A stretch of 64,000 nucleotides of DNA from positions 9,887,341 through 9,951,340 of the forward strand of contig NW_026089624.1 in NCBI RefSeq assembly GCF_024586455.1, written 5' to 3'. Under the pieces are notes generated by a model that saw nothing but the letters and a program-made list of their open reading frames with translations, searched no databases and was not told the DNA's origin. Position numbers and translations under genes: made by a program. How positions within the stretch are numbered: position 1 is the stretch's first letter; every line of letters begins with the position of its first letter. This DNA comes from Bactrocera neohumeralis (lineage: Eukaryota; Arthropoda; Insecta; Diptera; Tephritidae). Below, one piece after another: positions 44,299 to 55,911 of the stretch.

Positions 44299-47108
44299 TT
44301 AACCCTTACTTGGGCACCAACTTTTTACTACGATTTCGGGCACTATTTACATTTGTAAATACGTACATTTTTATATGTTATTTTAGAGAGAAGTTGATAT
44401 TCCGTAAAAATCTAATAATTAGAGAGAGAAAGAGAGTAACTTTTAAGAATAATATTTGTCTTGCTGGACACATGCTATTTTATTCAAAACAAAAGTGTCT
44501 CTTTTAGAGTAAATTTTGTGTGTTTTTTGCATTCTATGTTTGGAATAACGGTAATAGTTTTTTTTGCAAATACATATGTACTACTGAATTCGGTTGTTAA
44601 ACTTTTGAAGCGTGTCATTTTGAAATTGTGTATGCATTGAGCAACAGGTGTTTAGTAAAAATGGCAACTAACAATAATAGTAAATTTAAAGTGTTGAGTG
44701 CTTCATCAGTGTCCCGGTAAGTATTTCATGATATAACTAAATGCTAGTATCTACGTATGTTTAAAATATCCCAGGCTTCCATATGATATGCAAACAAAGT
44801 ATTTTGAAAATCTGGTTAATGAAATGGAGTCCGAGGATGAGGAAATGATAACGGACAATGCTCTGAGTGCTGTACCTGATGAAGATGATATGCAATTAGA
44901 AGTTAACGAATTAAATGACAATGCTTCTGATACAGAAATGGTGGCACATCCAGTGGAACTGGGTCACGGAGGTGACTCGGAAAATGATTTGGAGTCTGAT
45001 GATGAAATGGAAGCAGTAGATATGCCAACCATTGATGAAGAAAGCTATTTTCTTGGTAAAGACGGGACCAAATGGAAAAGAAGCCCGCCTGGATTTCAGC
45101 GCTTTCGGCAACAAAACATATTCCGTGAAAGTCGTTTTATAGGTCCCAATCCAAACACTAAAAATATGAGTATATTTGATACATTTCACACTATAATGCA
45201 TCCGACAATAGAGACCATTGTTTGCCGAAATACGAACAAAAGCGGCAAGGCTGAGTACGAAAAACTAGAAGCGAGTGAAAGCGCTAGCAGTGCAAGGTAA
45301 GTTAACATTATAATTATTATGGCCTTTCTATCCGCATTCAGAAATATGTTTGACATCATCTTTAGAAAATATATTTGGGAAGATGTATCAGAAGAGGAGC
45401 TTAACACATTCTATGGTATACTAATAGCTATTGGTAGTCATAATGCCAGCAATGAGAAACTTGAAGCACTTTGGCAAAAAAATGCATTTCCTTTGTATCG
45501 GGCAGCTATGTCAGCGAAACGTTTCAAACTAATTTTAAGATTTATTCGTTTTGATCAACAAAATACTAGAGAGCAGCGATCTTTAACAGACAAAGCTGCA
45601 CCAATTTCCGAAATTTTCGAAATGCTTAACGCCAATTTGCGCCAAAACTACAGACCACGCGAAAATATAACTGTAGATGAACAGCTCTTTCCTTTTAGAG
45701 GCCGAACCAAGTTCACGCAGTATATTCCATCCAAGCCAGCCAAATACGGCATAAAGCTATGGTGGGTATGTGATGCGAAATCATACTACCCTCTGACTGG
45801 TCAAATTTATACTGGTAAATCGGGCAGTGACAGAGAAAAAAACCAAGGAGAAAGAGTGGTTAAAGATTTGGTTGAACAGTACAAAAATACTGGAAGAAAT
45901 GTCACATGCGACAACTTCTTTACAAGTCTTCCACTTGCAGATGCACTTGCAAGCTGGAAATTGTCTTTGGTTGGATCCATGAAAAAAAAATAAAGCATGC
46001 TTGCCCTCGGAGTTCAAGCCCTCCCCGCAAAGGTTGGAACATTCGAGCATATTTGGATATGGAGAAAACAAGACAATTTGCTCCTATGTTCCCAAAAAGA
46101 ACAAAGCCGTTGTTTTACTTTCAACAATGCCATGTGACGACACCATCTCGGGTATAAAGCAAAAACCCAATGTTATTTTATTTTACAACGAGACGAAAGG
46201 AGGTGTTGACGTAATGGATCATATGCCACGGCAGTATTCCACAAAACGTAAAACACATCGTTGGCCACTTGCTCTATTATATAATATTCTGGACATTTCA
46301 GCACTTGCGACCTACGTATATAATATATACAGAAAATTTTCCATCACAATTTGTATCCCGAAATGGTAATTATTTTTCATAACATTTGCAGTAAATAGGA
46401 ACGTTTTATATTTGTACTATTCATCAAAACAGGTGGACGTCGTTTGTTTTTGCAGCAATTAGCAGAACAACTTTGTATGCCAACAATTTTGAAAAGATCC
46501 CAGATTCCTCGTGTAATTTCATATTTTCCAACAAAGAGTGCAATTGAGTGCACTATTGGTGTACCTATTCATGCATTGCATAGCGAAAGGAATTATGATT
46601 TTGTCACAGACGAAGATGATCGTGGGCATTCGAAAATAAAAGGTGCTTAGTATATGTGCTATCAAGAAGAAGGCAAAAGGAAGCGTTCAACACGCAAAGT
46701 TTGTGGCCAGTGCAAAAAACCGGTTTGCATCGAACACAGCAAAGTGCAAACAAAATGCAATCTATGTATAAAAAACTAAATTTGCAACTTCTTATGTATT
46801 CCTTATTTTTCTTATTTATAAGCACATAATTTAATAAATAAATAAATTGTATTGTTTTAAAAACGCAAAAACAAAAAATATTTACATATGTAAATAGTGC
46901 CCGATTATGAAGAAAAAATGGGAAAATTGAAAAAAGTTACGGTAAATTAACTTTATTTTTTTATTTTTTTCTATTCACAGGAAAAACATCAAAAAATAGT
47001 CACTGAGTCCGAATCGTAATTCTATAGGACCGAAAATGTGAAAATAATAGCTATTTTAAAAATCGAATATTTACATACATATGTAAATAGTGACCAAGTT
47101 AGGGTTAA
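44299..47108 (+). mobile_element. Second piggyBac-type transposon, intron-bearing, decayed
   Basis: TTAA at 44299-44302 and 47105-47108. Terminal repeats are CCCTTACTTGGGCAC and, from the right, CCCTAACTTGGTCAC (13 of 15). A subterminal word (ACTATTTACAT.TGTAAAT or its inverse) occurs once near the left end (44340-44360) and twice near the right (46881-46900 and 47070-47092). Length about 2.8 kb, with a transposase gene in several exons. It is a different lineage from the element at 622-3072. Confidence 0.9.
44661..46778 (+). pseudogene. piggyBac-type transposase, multi-exon, two frameshifts and a stop
   Basis: Exon 1 (44661-44716) encodes MATNNNSKFKVLSASSVSR and ends at GTAAGT. Exon 2 (44775-45296) gives an acidic N-terminus and FQRFRQQNIFRESRF. 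A 45-base intron precedes exon 3 (from 45342, RNMFDIIFRKYIWED). Catalytic motifs TVDEQLF, VTCDNFFTS and GGVDVMDHM are all present. A one-base insertion in the A run at about 45982-45990 shifts the frame before ACLPSEF, and a T run near 46338 shifts it again. A last exon from about 46433 gives RRLFLQQLAEQL, then a stop at 46648-46650, then the Cys-rich tail (CGQCKKPVCIEHS, CNLCIKN). Its acceptors and donors fit GT/AG. Inactive as it stands; lineage is closer to the PGBD-like, intron-bearing group than to classic piggyBac. Confidence 0.85.
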
Positions 47109-47980
47109 AATCCGTATTAATTGCAATATTGCCAATGGAGACTGTTCAAATGTTTAGCAATAGATATCTTCATACAGAAATATCTGAATATATTTCTTGC
47201 AATTTTAAGAGGTAACATGCATATTATTACGGAATTCTCAATAAATCGTTTACCTTGTAGCTCCTGCTTTAGTTAACCACCAACGTACCACCCTTCCGAA
47301 GCAACAACATGGTTGCTGTTGTTCCCTTCTTTTCGCAATATTATTATGTATATATAATATATAAATTATTTGAATTATTGTAGTTTAGGAATATTTCAAA
47401 TAAAATCAAGTATATTTTTCGTTTACTACAAAATATCGAAACTGGCAACCCTGCATTTCAGACAGCAGTCTCGTTTCCACGGAAAAAATCCAGTTTGCGC
47501 TAATCAGAGATAAAGAGATCCCCAACTCTCCTGTCACTGGAAATGTGAGCAGCACTCACCTACCGAACTTTGACAGTTGGCTGGATTTGGTAGGTTTTGA
47601 TGTTTTGCAATTGGAATGACTGGAACGGTCAGATTGAAATTATACGAAAAATATATGTGAACGGAGGAATTTGTTGCCGCCATTCAAGATCGCTAATAAA
47701 AATTTAAAACAACGAAAATCAAAGCAAATGTGAAATTTAAATATATTTCATGATAGCGATAGTAAATGCCCACAGGAGAATGGAGTCATGTGGAGAAGTT
47801 CATCCAAGTAAAGAATGTTCTCTTATCGCCATTCACTTGGGAAAGAAACGATTCTTATACATATGGATCAAGCAGCTCACGACTTCTGATCTTTGACTAA
47901 GTATCCTCCGTGAAGAATAAGAACATCCGTTTGAAAGCGAGCTAAAGTAAGAAAGCGGAACATCCCCTCCGCCACGTAAA
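47109..47980. other. No gene recognised
   Basis: AT-rich; nothing supportable apart from short chance frames. Confidence 0.45.
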
Positions 47981-49705
47981 AAACGCACCCAATGAAAAAG
48001 TTTAAACAACCTCGGACGAGAGAGGACTACGATTTAAGGGCATGCACCTGGAATATCCGGTCTCTTAATTGGGCAGGAACCGCTGAATGGCAGTGAAAGT
48101 ACAACACCAGGAGAAGGCGAACCCGATTCTCCAATCGATGACAATGGAGCAGACGTTCCATTGCCCGGCCATGAAGAAGTTCCAATAGCAGTTACCCGTC
48201 TGAAGAACAACAAAGCGGCGGGTGTCGATGGTTTGCTGGCAGAGCTATTCAAACAAGGCGGCGAAGAACTGATAAGTGGCATACATCAGCTTCTTTGTAA
48301 AATATGATCGAACGAAAGCATGCCCAACGAATGGAATTTAAGTGTGCTCTTCCCAATTCACAAAAAGGAAGACCCCACAATCTGCGCCAACTACCGTGGG
48401 ATAAGCCTCCTCATCGTGTATAAGGTTATATCGATCGTATTATGTGAAAGATTAAAGCCCATCGCTAACAAACTGATTGGACCTTATCAGTGTGGCTTTA
48501 GACCTGCCAAATCAACAACCGACCAGATATTCACAATGCGCCAAATTTTGGAAAAGAGCAGTGAAAGGAGAATCGACACACACCACCTCTTCGTCGATTT
48601 CAAAGCTGCTTTCGACAGCACAAAAAGGGGCTGCCTTTATGCCGCAATGTCTGAATTTGGTATCCCCGCAAAACTAATACGGCTGTGTAAACTGACGTTG
48701 AGCAACACCAAAAGCTCCGTCAGTATCGGAACCGATCTGACCGAGCCGTTCGATACCAAACGAGGTTTCAGATAAGGCGACTCCCTATCGTGCGACTTCT
48801 TCAACCTGCTTCTGGAGAAAATAATTCGAGCTACAGAACTAAACCGAAGAGGTACAATCTACTATAAAAGTGTAAAGCTGCTGGCGTATGCTGATGATAT
48901 TGATATCATTGGCCTTAACTACCGCACCGTTCGTTCTGCTTTCTCCAGAATGGTTAAGGCAGTGAAACAAATGGGTGTGGTGGTGAAGGAGGGCAAGACA
49001 AAATATCTCTTGGCATCAAGCAAACAGTCGTCGCACTCGCGACTAGGCTCTCACATCACTGTGGACGGTCATAACTTCAAAATTTTTAATTTCGTTTATC
49101 TTGGAATCAGTGTTGTATAGACATCGAACACCAACAACAAGTTCAGCGTCGAAATCCAACGCAGAATATTTCTCGCAAAAAGGTGCTACTTCGAACTAAG
49201 TAGGCAATTAAGAATTAAATTCCTCTCTCGACGAACAAAAACAAAACTCTATAAGTCACTCATTATTCCCGCTCTGCTATATGGTGCAGAGGTATGGACC
49301 GTGACAACATCTGATGAGTCGACGTTGCGAGTTTTCGAGAGAAAAGTTCTGCGAAATAGTTATGGGCCTTTCCGCGTTGGCCACCGCGAATATCGCATTC
49401 GATGGAACAATGGACTGAATGAGACATACGACGACATTAACATACATAGTTCAACGAATTAAAAGACAGCCGAATGGACGAAAACACTCCAGCTCTGAAA
49501 GTATTTGACGCACTAACCGCCGGAGAAAGCAGAGGAAAAGGAAAACCTCCACTCCGTTGGAAGGACCAGGTGGAGATGGACCTGGCTTCGCTTGGAATAT
49601 CCAATTGGCGCCATGTAGCGAAAAGAAGAAACGTTTGGCGCGCTGTTGTTAACTCGGCTATAATCGCTTGAGCGGTGGCTACGCCAATAAAGAAGAAAAA
49701 TACAA
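47981..49705 (+). mobile_element. RTE-clade LINE, copy with internal deletion, 3' end intact
   Basis: It begins with the element's own 5' coding start (about 47990: PRTREDYDLRACTWNIRSL), then jumps by an internal deletion of nearly the whole endonuclease to the linker (SESTTPGEGEPDSP, about 48090). It runs through the RT to the 3' end with CGCCAATAAAGAAGA at about 49680-49695. Having both ends but lacking the middle differs from simple 5' truncation. Confidence 0.85.
47990..49672 (+). pseudogene. RTE pol: endonuclease deleted, RT nearly complete but broken
   Basis: RT motifs in order: NKAAGVDGLLAELFKQGG (about 48205), NEWNLSVLFPIHKKEDP and NYRGISLL (48320-48775), GPYQCGFRPAKSTTDQIFTM, THHLFVDFKAAFDS (catalytic first Asp), SVSIGTDLTEPFDTKRGFR then a stop, GDSLSCDFFNLLLEKI, LLAYADDIDIIGLN (about 48880), KTKYLLASSKQ and RRTKTKLYKSLIIPALLYG. 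A stop at 48774-48776, one near 49118 and a shift near 49440 break it. Old enough to be dead but fully recognisable. Confidence 0.87.
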
Positions 49706-49766
49706 ATCGTATATAAGTATTTAAATATACCAACACTCAGTACATGTAATATAAATTTTATTTGAT

Positions 49767-50930
49767 TTGGTGATAAGGCGAATGAAAAAAAAAATTGAGC
49801 ATGACACACAAATAGACGGTCATACGTTTTATATGGTTTCATCCATTTGTATAGAAATCGAATTGGTTCTTGGTGAAGAGTTATGTTTAAAGGCAGAAAT
49901 AGCAATTAATCGTAAAGGTGTGAAAACTAGAAAGATCCACCTGGACAATAACTATAATGAAGAAATGGCAAATATATAAAATAAAGTGAATAACTATGTA
50001 CTTAATATTGGTTTAAAGGCGATTGTATTAGCTTAATAAAAGGTACACGAACTAATATCTGATTATAAACCAATAAAGACTGCTACAACAGATGTAGAAA
50101 TGCATATCGTATTAAATGGTGAGTCCCCAAATTCTATAGACGCCGTGCCGTGTGCGCTTCTTACAAGTTGCTATATTATTTATAATCAAATTTACGAATG
50201 GCTAAAAGAATTTTGCGGTGTGGATTATCCAAATCTCCTCCTGCATTCCAAAGGCATATAAACACGATTTTTAGAGATTTAACACGAAAGGGCATTACAA
50301 AATATATCGACGACTTAACAATCCAAGTTAAGGATGAAGAGGAAGCAGTAAACAACTTCCTAGCTTTCTGCTGTTAGCAGGTCATTTTAGAGAGTTTATA
50401 CCAAATTGTTCTATTATTACCAAACCTCCAACAGACATGACTAAACAAACGTGTTCATTTAAATTCGGACCTTAAGAATTCTTCCAATTTACTCAAAAGA
50501 GCGCTGGTCGAAATTCCGGTGCTGGGTATTTATAATCAGAAGTACGAACAGATTTACACGAATGCTACGATAGACGGCTTCGGTGCTGTCTTACTGCAGA
50601 AGTCCCCAAACGACGGTCAATTTCCTCCAATATACTACTTGAGTAGAAAATCGACTGATGACCAAAGCAAATTTACTGGCTACAAACTTAAAATACTTGC
50701 AGTGGTAGAACTTTAACGAAGTTCAGTGTACATTTGTGGGGTATCAAATTTAGGTTAGTTACGGACTGTAATTCTTCAATGAAGCCATTGGAAAAAAAAT
50801 TGTATACACGTGTATCAAGATGGATTCTCTTGTTTCAAAAGTTCGACTATATGGTTTAACATAGAAGTGGTGTTCATGTGAAACACGACGTCACTCTCAG
50901 CCGGTATGCAATTATGATTATACAGCACGA
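49767..50930 (+). pseudogene. gypsy-type LTR retrotransposon pol fragments
   Basis: Order: a protease-end-like segment (49767-49979, ELVLGEELCLKAEIAINRKG); a linker (about 50047, VHELISDYKPIKTATTDVEM); reverse transcriptase GLSKSPPAFQRHINTIF and KYIDDLTIQVKDEEEAV (about 50225-50360, with the YIDD active site); GHFREFIPNCS (about 50380); RNase H (50519-50716, YTNATIDGFGAVLLQK and YYLSRKS); then VTDCNSSM, YTRVSRWILLFQKFDY and HRSGVHVKHD (about 50760-50900). Several deletions and stops. No LTR is visible. It begins just after the RTE 3' end. Family gypsy (Ty3) is clear. Confidence 0.82.
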
Positions 50931-50980
50931 TAAGTAAATTATGATAATAATATATGTCAAGCACAACAACAACAAGATGA

Positions 50981-52220
50981 ACAAGTAAAGAAGGGCTAAG
51001 TTCTGGTGCAACCGAACATTGTATACTCTTGCAACTTGGAAGAATCAACGCCAGAGAAATACTTTAAGGTGTAAAAACAATCATGTAGAGTACAGTTCGA
51101 AAATACTGATATTTGTTATATAGGGCTAGGTCAAGTTTTCGCTCAAACTTATCTATTTTAGGAACAAAGATACACTGTTATGAATAAAACACGCTTTTTT
51201 ATTTGCATTCGGATAACTCATATATTGACCGATATATGCAGTACAAAGTCACCCGGAAGTTCGAAAATCTTTGCGTATTGAAAACTGAACAAATCAAGTG
51301 GAATTTAAAACTGTCCTATATGGGAAGTAGGCGTGGTTGTTGTCCGATTTCATCTATTTTCACAATGTGATATAAAAATGTAAAAAGAATGACACATATA
51401 AAATTTTGTCGAAATTGGTTTGGTCGGGACCCGAGATATGGCATTTCACCAAAAAATGGAAGGTGCTTCGCCCATCGTCCAATTTTCACATCAGCTCGCA
51501 TTAATCTCTCTCATAATATCTAGGTGTTAAAGTTTCTGTCGTATTTAGTTACTGATTTATCGCGCTTTTAGTAGGTTTTAACAGTAGCGGTACCTATGTA
51601 CCTGTCGGTAGAAGTTCGTATAAGATTTGTACTCAGCAAATTTGTTTGTTGTAGCGTAAGTGGTTTAGGAGATATGGCCACGCCCACTTTTCCAAAAATT
51701 TAATTTTGCCCACCGGTGCCCTTTTCTACTACGATCCTCTGTACCAAATTACAGCTAAGATATATAATCTTAATTTTGAGCTTAGTTATGATTCTATATA
51801 CAGGGTGGGCCAAAAGAAACCAAGGGGTGTAAAAGTTTAATAACTTTTTCGTTTATTAATTTTTTTTATTGAAATTAAATGGAGAGCGGTATCGGTTTAT
51901 GATAGAAAATTTTTTACGTCCTGCTCGTGAAAATAGACCTGGTATATGGTTTCAGCAGGTCGGAGCTACTGCCCATACTGCCCGAGACACAATGGAGGGC
52001 GAATAATTTCCAGAAATTCGGAAATTATTTGGCCAGCGCGATGGCCAGATTTGACAGCACCCGACTATTTTCTTTGGGGTTATTTGAAGGAGCGAGTGTA
52101 GGGTTATTGGTGATTTGTGGGCGTGGCAGTAGTGGATTACGCCCATCTACGAACTAGAAATTTTTTTTGTACTAAGATCGATATATCTAAATTTTTACTC
52201 GAGTTACAGCTTGCACGGGC
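50981..52220 (+). mobile_element. Helentron-like repeat, older subfamily, truncated, with nested mariner scrap
   Basis: It starts ACAAGTAAAGAAGGGCTAAG with the GTTCTGGTGCAACCGAAC hairpin and follows the 22870 copy to the AGTTACAGCTTGCACGG word, where it stops before the microsatellite. A mariner-type piece (about 51799-52098) interrupts it. Confidence 0.72.
51799..52098 (+). pseudogene. mariner/Tc1-type transposase scrap
   Basis: It begins with ACAGGGTGGGCCAAAAG, like a mariner terminal repeat, and reads, across a few shifts, RPGIWFQQ(V)GATAHTARDT and WPARWPDLTAPDYFLWG-like text, the central DDE part of the transposase. The D of the FQQDGA motif is changed to V. The N-terminal half and the right end are missing, so it is a deletion derivative. 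Confidence 0.65.
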
Positions 52221-52739
52221 GTGCAAAAGAACTTATCATTCAAGAATTTTTCATTTCAAATATCAACGATACAATTAAAAAGTATGTACCGTGTATATTC
52301 AGCAATCGAAAACAAAGCTCACTACATCCATTCACATAAATTTTAGCAGGTTTTCGGAAATCCAGCAAATATTATTTGCAATAGAGGTGCTGCTCTTTCC
52401 TCAAACGGTTATCAAACAGATTGTGACTGCGAAAACATAAAGCTATTCTAGAAAACAAAAGGGTTACTCGTGTAAACGAAAAAATAAACGCTATCATTAT
52501 TTCAGTCTTATCGAAGCTCAGTAAAAATGGTCTAACGAAATGGTACAAATATGTAGACAGAGTCCCACAAACAATTAATTCTTTTTTTTTAGTAAGTACA
52601 AGTAAGTACAAAAACAACGCATTTGGTAGTGGTTTTTAAATTAAAACCAAAATTTTTTGGACGATGCCAACTAATTGAAGTAAAAAGCAATAATTCATAT
52701 GATGTACGAGAGCTCACAAACGCAGAAGGTCCTGTCGGT
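52221..52739. other. No gene recognised
   Basis: AT-rich spacer without supportable features. Confidence 0.4.
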
Positions 52740-53560
52740 CCGAAAGCAAGATCGGCGATTGGAACCTAAGTGTTCTCTGTCCAATCCACAAAAAGGGGGA
52801 CCCCACAATCTGCGCCAATTATCGTAAAATAAATCTCATTAATATCGCTCTTATCGAGCGTAGTGTGTGAAAGACTGAAGTTAACAAACTGATTGACCCT
52901 TATCAAGGTGGCTTTAGGCTTGGAAAATCTAAATTTTCGTCGATTTTAAAGCTGTCTTTGCGAGCACGGGAAAGAACTACCTCTATGCCGCTATGTCTGA
53001 ACTTAGTATTCCCGCTATATGGCTATGAAAGCTGACGTGGAGCAACACCGAAAGCTTCATCAGCATGGGGAAGGACCTCTTCGAGCCGTCCGATAAGAAG
53101 CGATAAGGAGACTATCTATCGTAAGACTGTCTCAGTCTATTGCTGGAGAAAATAATACAAGCTGAAGAGCTAAGTAGAGAAGGTATAATCTTTTACAAGA
53201 GTGTACAAATGCTGGCTTACGCCGATGATATTAATATCATTGGCCTCATCAAACGCGCCATTAAATATGCTTTTTCTAGACTGGATAAGGATACGAAGCG
53301 TAAGGGTGTGGTTGTAAATGGGGCAAGACGAAATATCTCCTGTCATCGAACAAACAGACATCGCATTCGCAACTTAGTTCACACGTCGCTGTTGACAGCA
53401 ATAATTTTGAAGTCGTAGATAATTTCATCTGTCTTGGAAACAGCATTAACACCAACAATATCAGCCTTTAAATCCAACAGAAAATTGCTCTTGCAGGTGC
53501 TACTCAGGACTGAGTAGGCAATTGAAAAGTAAAAACCACTCTACTAGTCCCTTATCATTC
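52740..53560 (+). pseudogene. RTE-clade LINE RT fragment, heavily decayed
   Basis: It reads DWNLSVLCPIHKKGDPTICA-like text near 52760, GGFRLGKS near 52910, then LAYADDINIIGLIKRA (53140-53418, catalytic YADD) and SRLDKDTKRKGVVVNG, each in a different frame. Both ends are missing. The most decayed of the five RTE copies. Confidence 0.78.
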
Positions 53561-54069
53561 CCGTCCTAATATATAGTATGGTGCGGATGGGAATGATATT
53601 ATCTATCTAATCTATCTGGCATGGGAAATGACATCATCTAATGAGTCGGCCTTATTTTTGGTTAAATTATTAATTTTAATAATTTACCTGAATAAACGCA
53701 GTAGTGTTCAACTATAACTGTTGATTAATGCTGAAGTATACTGAAGTACTTTGCGATCAATAAAGCGCACCAACACTTTCGTAGAATATTTTCAGCTAAA
53801 TACCATAATTGTAATTTGAAAAAAATTTCTACTAGATATAGTAGGCACTGAGGAATTAATTACTTTTTTACGAAATTGGCTTGAACACAGTTCAGTCATA
53901 GTCGTGTTGTGGTTGTGTATTTGAAAAGTTGCGCAAAATACCAATAATCAGATGAAAATAAATGACAGCTAGAATGTTTTGGAGCGTACATAGCGATAAG
54001 GTGACTTCGAAAGTCAGTTGAAAGAACAAACAACTTACTGCGGCAGATAAGTTTAAATGAAGATGCAAA
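53561..54069. other. No gene recognised
   Basis: Spacer; the last part (from about 53990) may be the upstream portion of the Tc1 scrap but is unreadable. Confidence 0.35.
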
Positions 54070-54089
54070 AATTTCACCAAATGGATTAA

Positions 54090-54310
54090 AGAGTCGTAAT
54101 CATACGTCGACGGCTTAAAGACGGAAGGCGCCCTGCCAAAACCCCGCCATTAACACATAAAATTAAGGCTGCAAGACTTTCTTTGGCTAAAAAACACCGA
54201 AATCGGGATCAAAATAATTGACGACAGATTATGTGGTCTGACGAAAGAAAATTTAATATGCTAAGCACAGAAAATTTGTTTTACGTGTGCCGTTTAGAAT
54301 AATTGTGTAG
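54090..54310 (+). pseudogene. Tc1-type transposase fragment
   Basis: The plus frame reads RRLKDGRRPAKTPPLTHKIK, then ARLSLAKKHRNRDQN, a stop, and IMWSDERKFNMLSTEN. This is the DNA-binding to first-Asp region of Tc1 transposases (WSDE with the catalytic Asp). About 70 residues only; no terminal repeats nearby. Confidence 0.75.
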
Positions 54311-54889
54311 TAAATAAAATTAACTTTTGATTGGAAACAAATAAAAGTCATGATAATGATTTTAGAACTGGTTTGGTATGGTCCCGTTATAATCGAACTC
54401 CTAGTGAATTCCACGCCTTCAAGAATTAAGTAAGCTATTGAGGCTAAATGATGAACGACTCGTTATTAGATGAGCCAATTTGGAATATACAATATTTCTA
54501 CATAGCACAGTGGTCGGTCTTGTATGGAATCAGCGGCCAAAAATACTTCCTCTGCCTATATAAAAGTAAAACTTTTCCCCTGTGTCCCACTCTGCCAACC
54601 CCCGATGGTAACGAATTTTAATTAATTATATTAAATTAAAAAAGTTGATGAACGAAAAAAGGAGTTTATTGAATATTATTCAACTTCATCAAAAACTGAT
54701 TTTAATACAAATGATTTAATTTTGCGTGATAGTTTTCTTTGACTGGTGATGACAGGATCTAAGATCAAAAGGAATCGGATTAGCAAGTCCGAGCAAGTGA
54801 TTTGTTGCGACCGGTTAGTTCTTTCGTGTATGAAGAGTCGATACATCTTGACGTTCTCATTGCTTGACTCATAATAACATAGGGAGTGT
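54311..54889. other. No gene recognised
   Basis: Spacer between the Tc1 scrap and the minus-strand pseudogene. Confidence 0.35.
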
Positions 54890-55911
54890 GAATTAAAATT
54901 TTATGGACTGACGAAGGAAGATAATACCAGGAATATTTTGAGGGTTGATTGAACTGATTCCTTTTGAAATTGAATTCGAACAGAACGGCGATAGCGGGTC
55001 GACGAAGGTCTGGATTTTTTTCTAAATTTGTTTGCACTCTTCATCAATTTGTGATTTTATTTTCAGTTGTAGAGGGACATATGCCATGACAAATAAGTAA
55101 TTGTCTTCCAAATTATTCTTTTCAAGTTTTTGCTTATATTTGCTTTGCCGAGAACTGCCATCAAGGCCACATTTTCATATTATTATTATTAGGTAATTAG
55201 GGGACTCATTGCGTTCATTAATTACATACATTCGTGACGCAGTGTGATCTAATAATTTTTTTATCTCAATTTCAGCGTAAGATTCTTAAACTTTTATTTG
55301 CTCAGGATAACTTTTCTGTTTTTCCTTTAAAATGTGAATGTTATCATAGCAAGGTAAAAAGTTCACATCAAGTTTATTGTTAACGAAGCTTCTAATAAGT
55401 TGATACTGCCAAACAAAATCAAAACATCAGCAGCGGACACATCGAGTTCTGCTAAATCTGCTATCCTTCGCCGCTTCGTTCTCTCTGAGCACTCTATAAG
55501 ACTTAATCTAGGAAGTCGTCGTTCTTGACTCAATACAGATGATTGTCGACTTAATAATATATATTCATATTGCGCAAACCAATTCGAATTTTTTTGTATA
55601 ACTTTTGATTTTCTTCTGTAGCTTTTATTTCACATTCCTGCAAATCTTTTAATTATGTAATCATGTCTTTTCATAACAATATTTTCAATATCTTCGTAGC
55701 CATCCGATTCAAATCTACGGGTTAAGTCGTCGCATACATTTTTAGCTTTATCAGCAAATGAACCTTTCTCCAAACACCACAATTCAAAAATATATAGTCG
55801 TGAAAGTCCACACTGATATGACGTGCCTGAATAAAAGTACCTATAAAACAAACATTTGACAAAAGTGAGAAAATGAAAACCAAAGCTCAAATAAATATGA
55901 TGAAAAAACAT
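54890..55911 (-). pseudogene. Uncharacterised transposon-associated ORF, decayed
   Basis: Minus-strand pieces in order: an N-terminal segment (55630-55911, with NVCDDLTRRFESDGYEDIEN); KSKVIQKNSNWFAQYEY, then RRLPRLSLIECSERTKRRR with IADLAEL (about 55440-55620); AEIEIKKLLDHTASRMYVIN (about 55190-55290); KCGLDGSSRQSKYKQKLEKN and YLFVMAYVPLQLKIKSQID (about 55030-55170). Motifs of the kind S-x-R-[ST]-KRR, LLDHTASR and DGSSxxSxYKQ are, from memory, typical of a widespread multi-copy family of uncharacterised animal proteins that look transposon-derived. A few stops and shifts. No terminal repeats identified. Confidence 0.55.
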
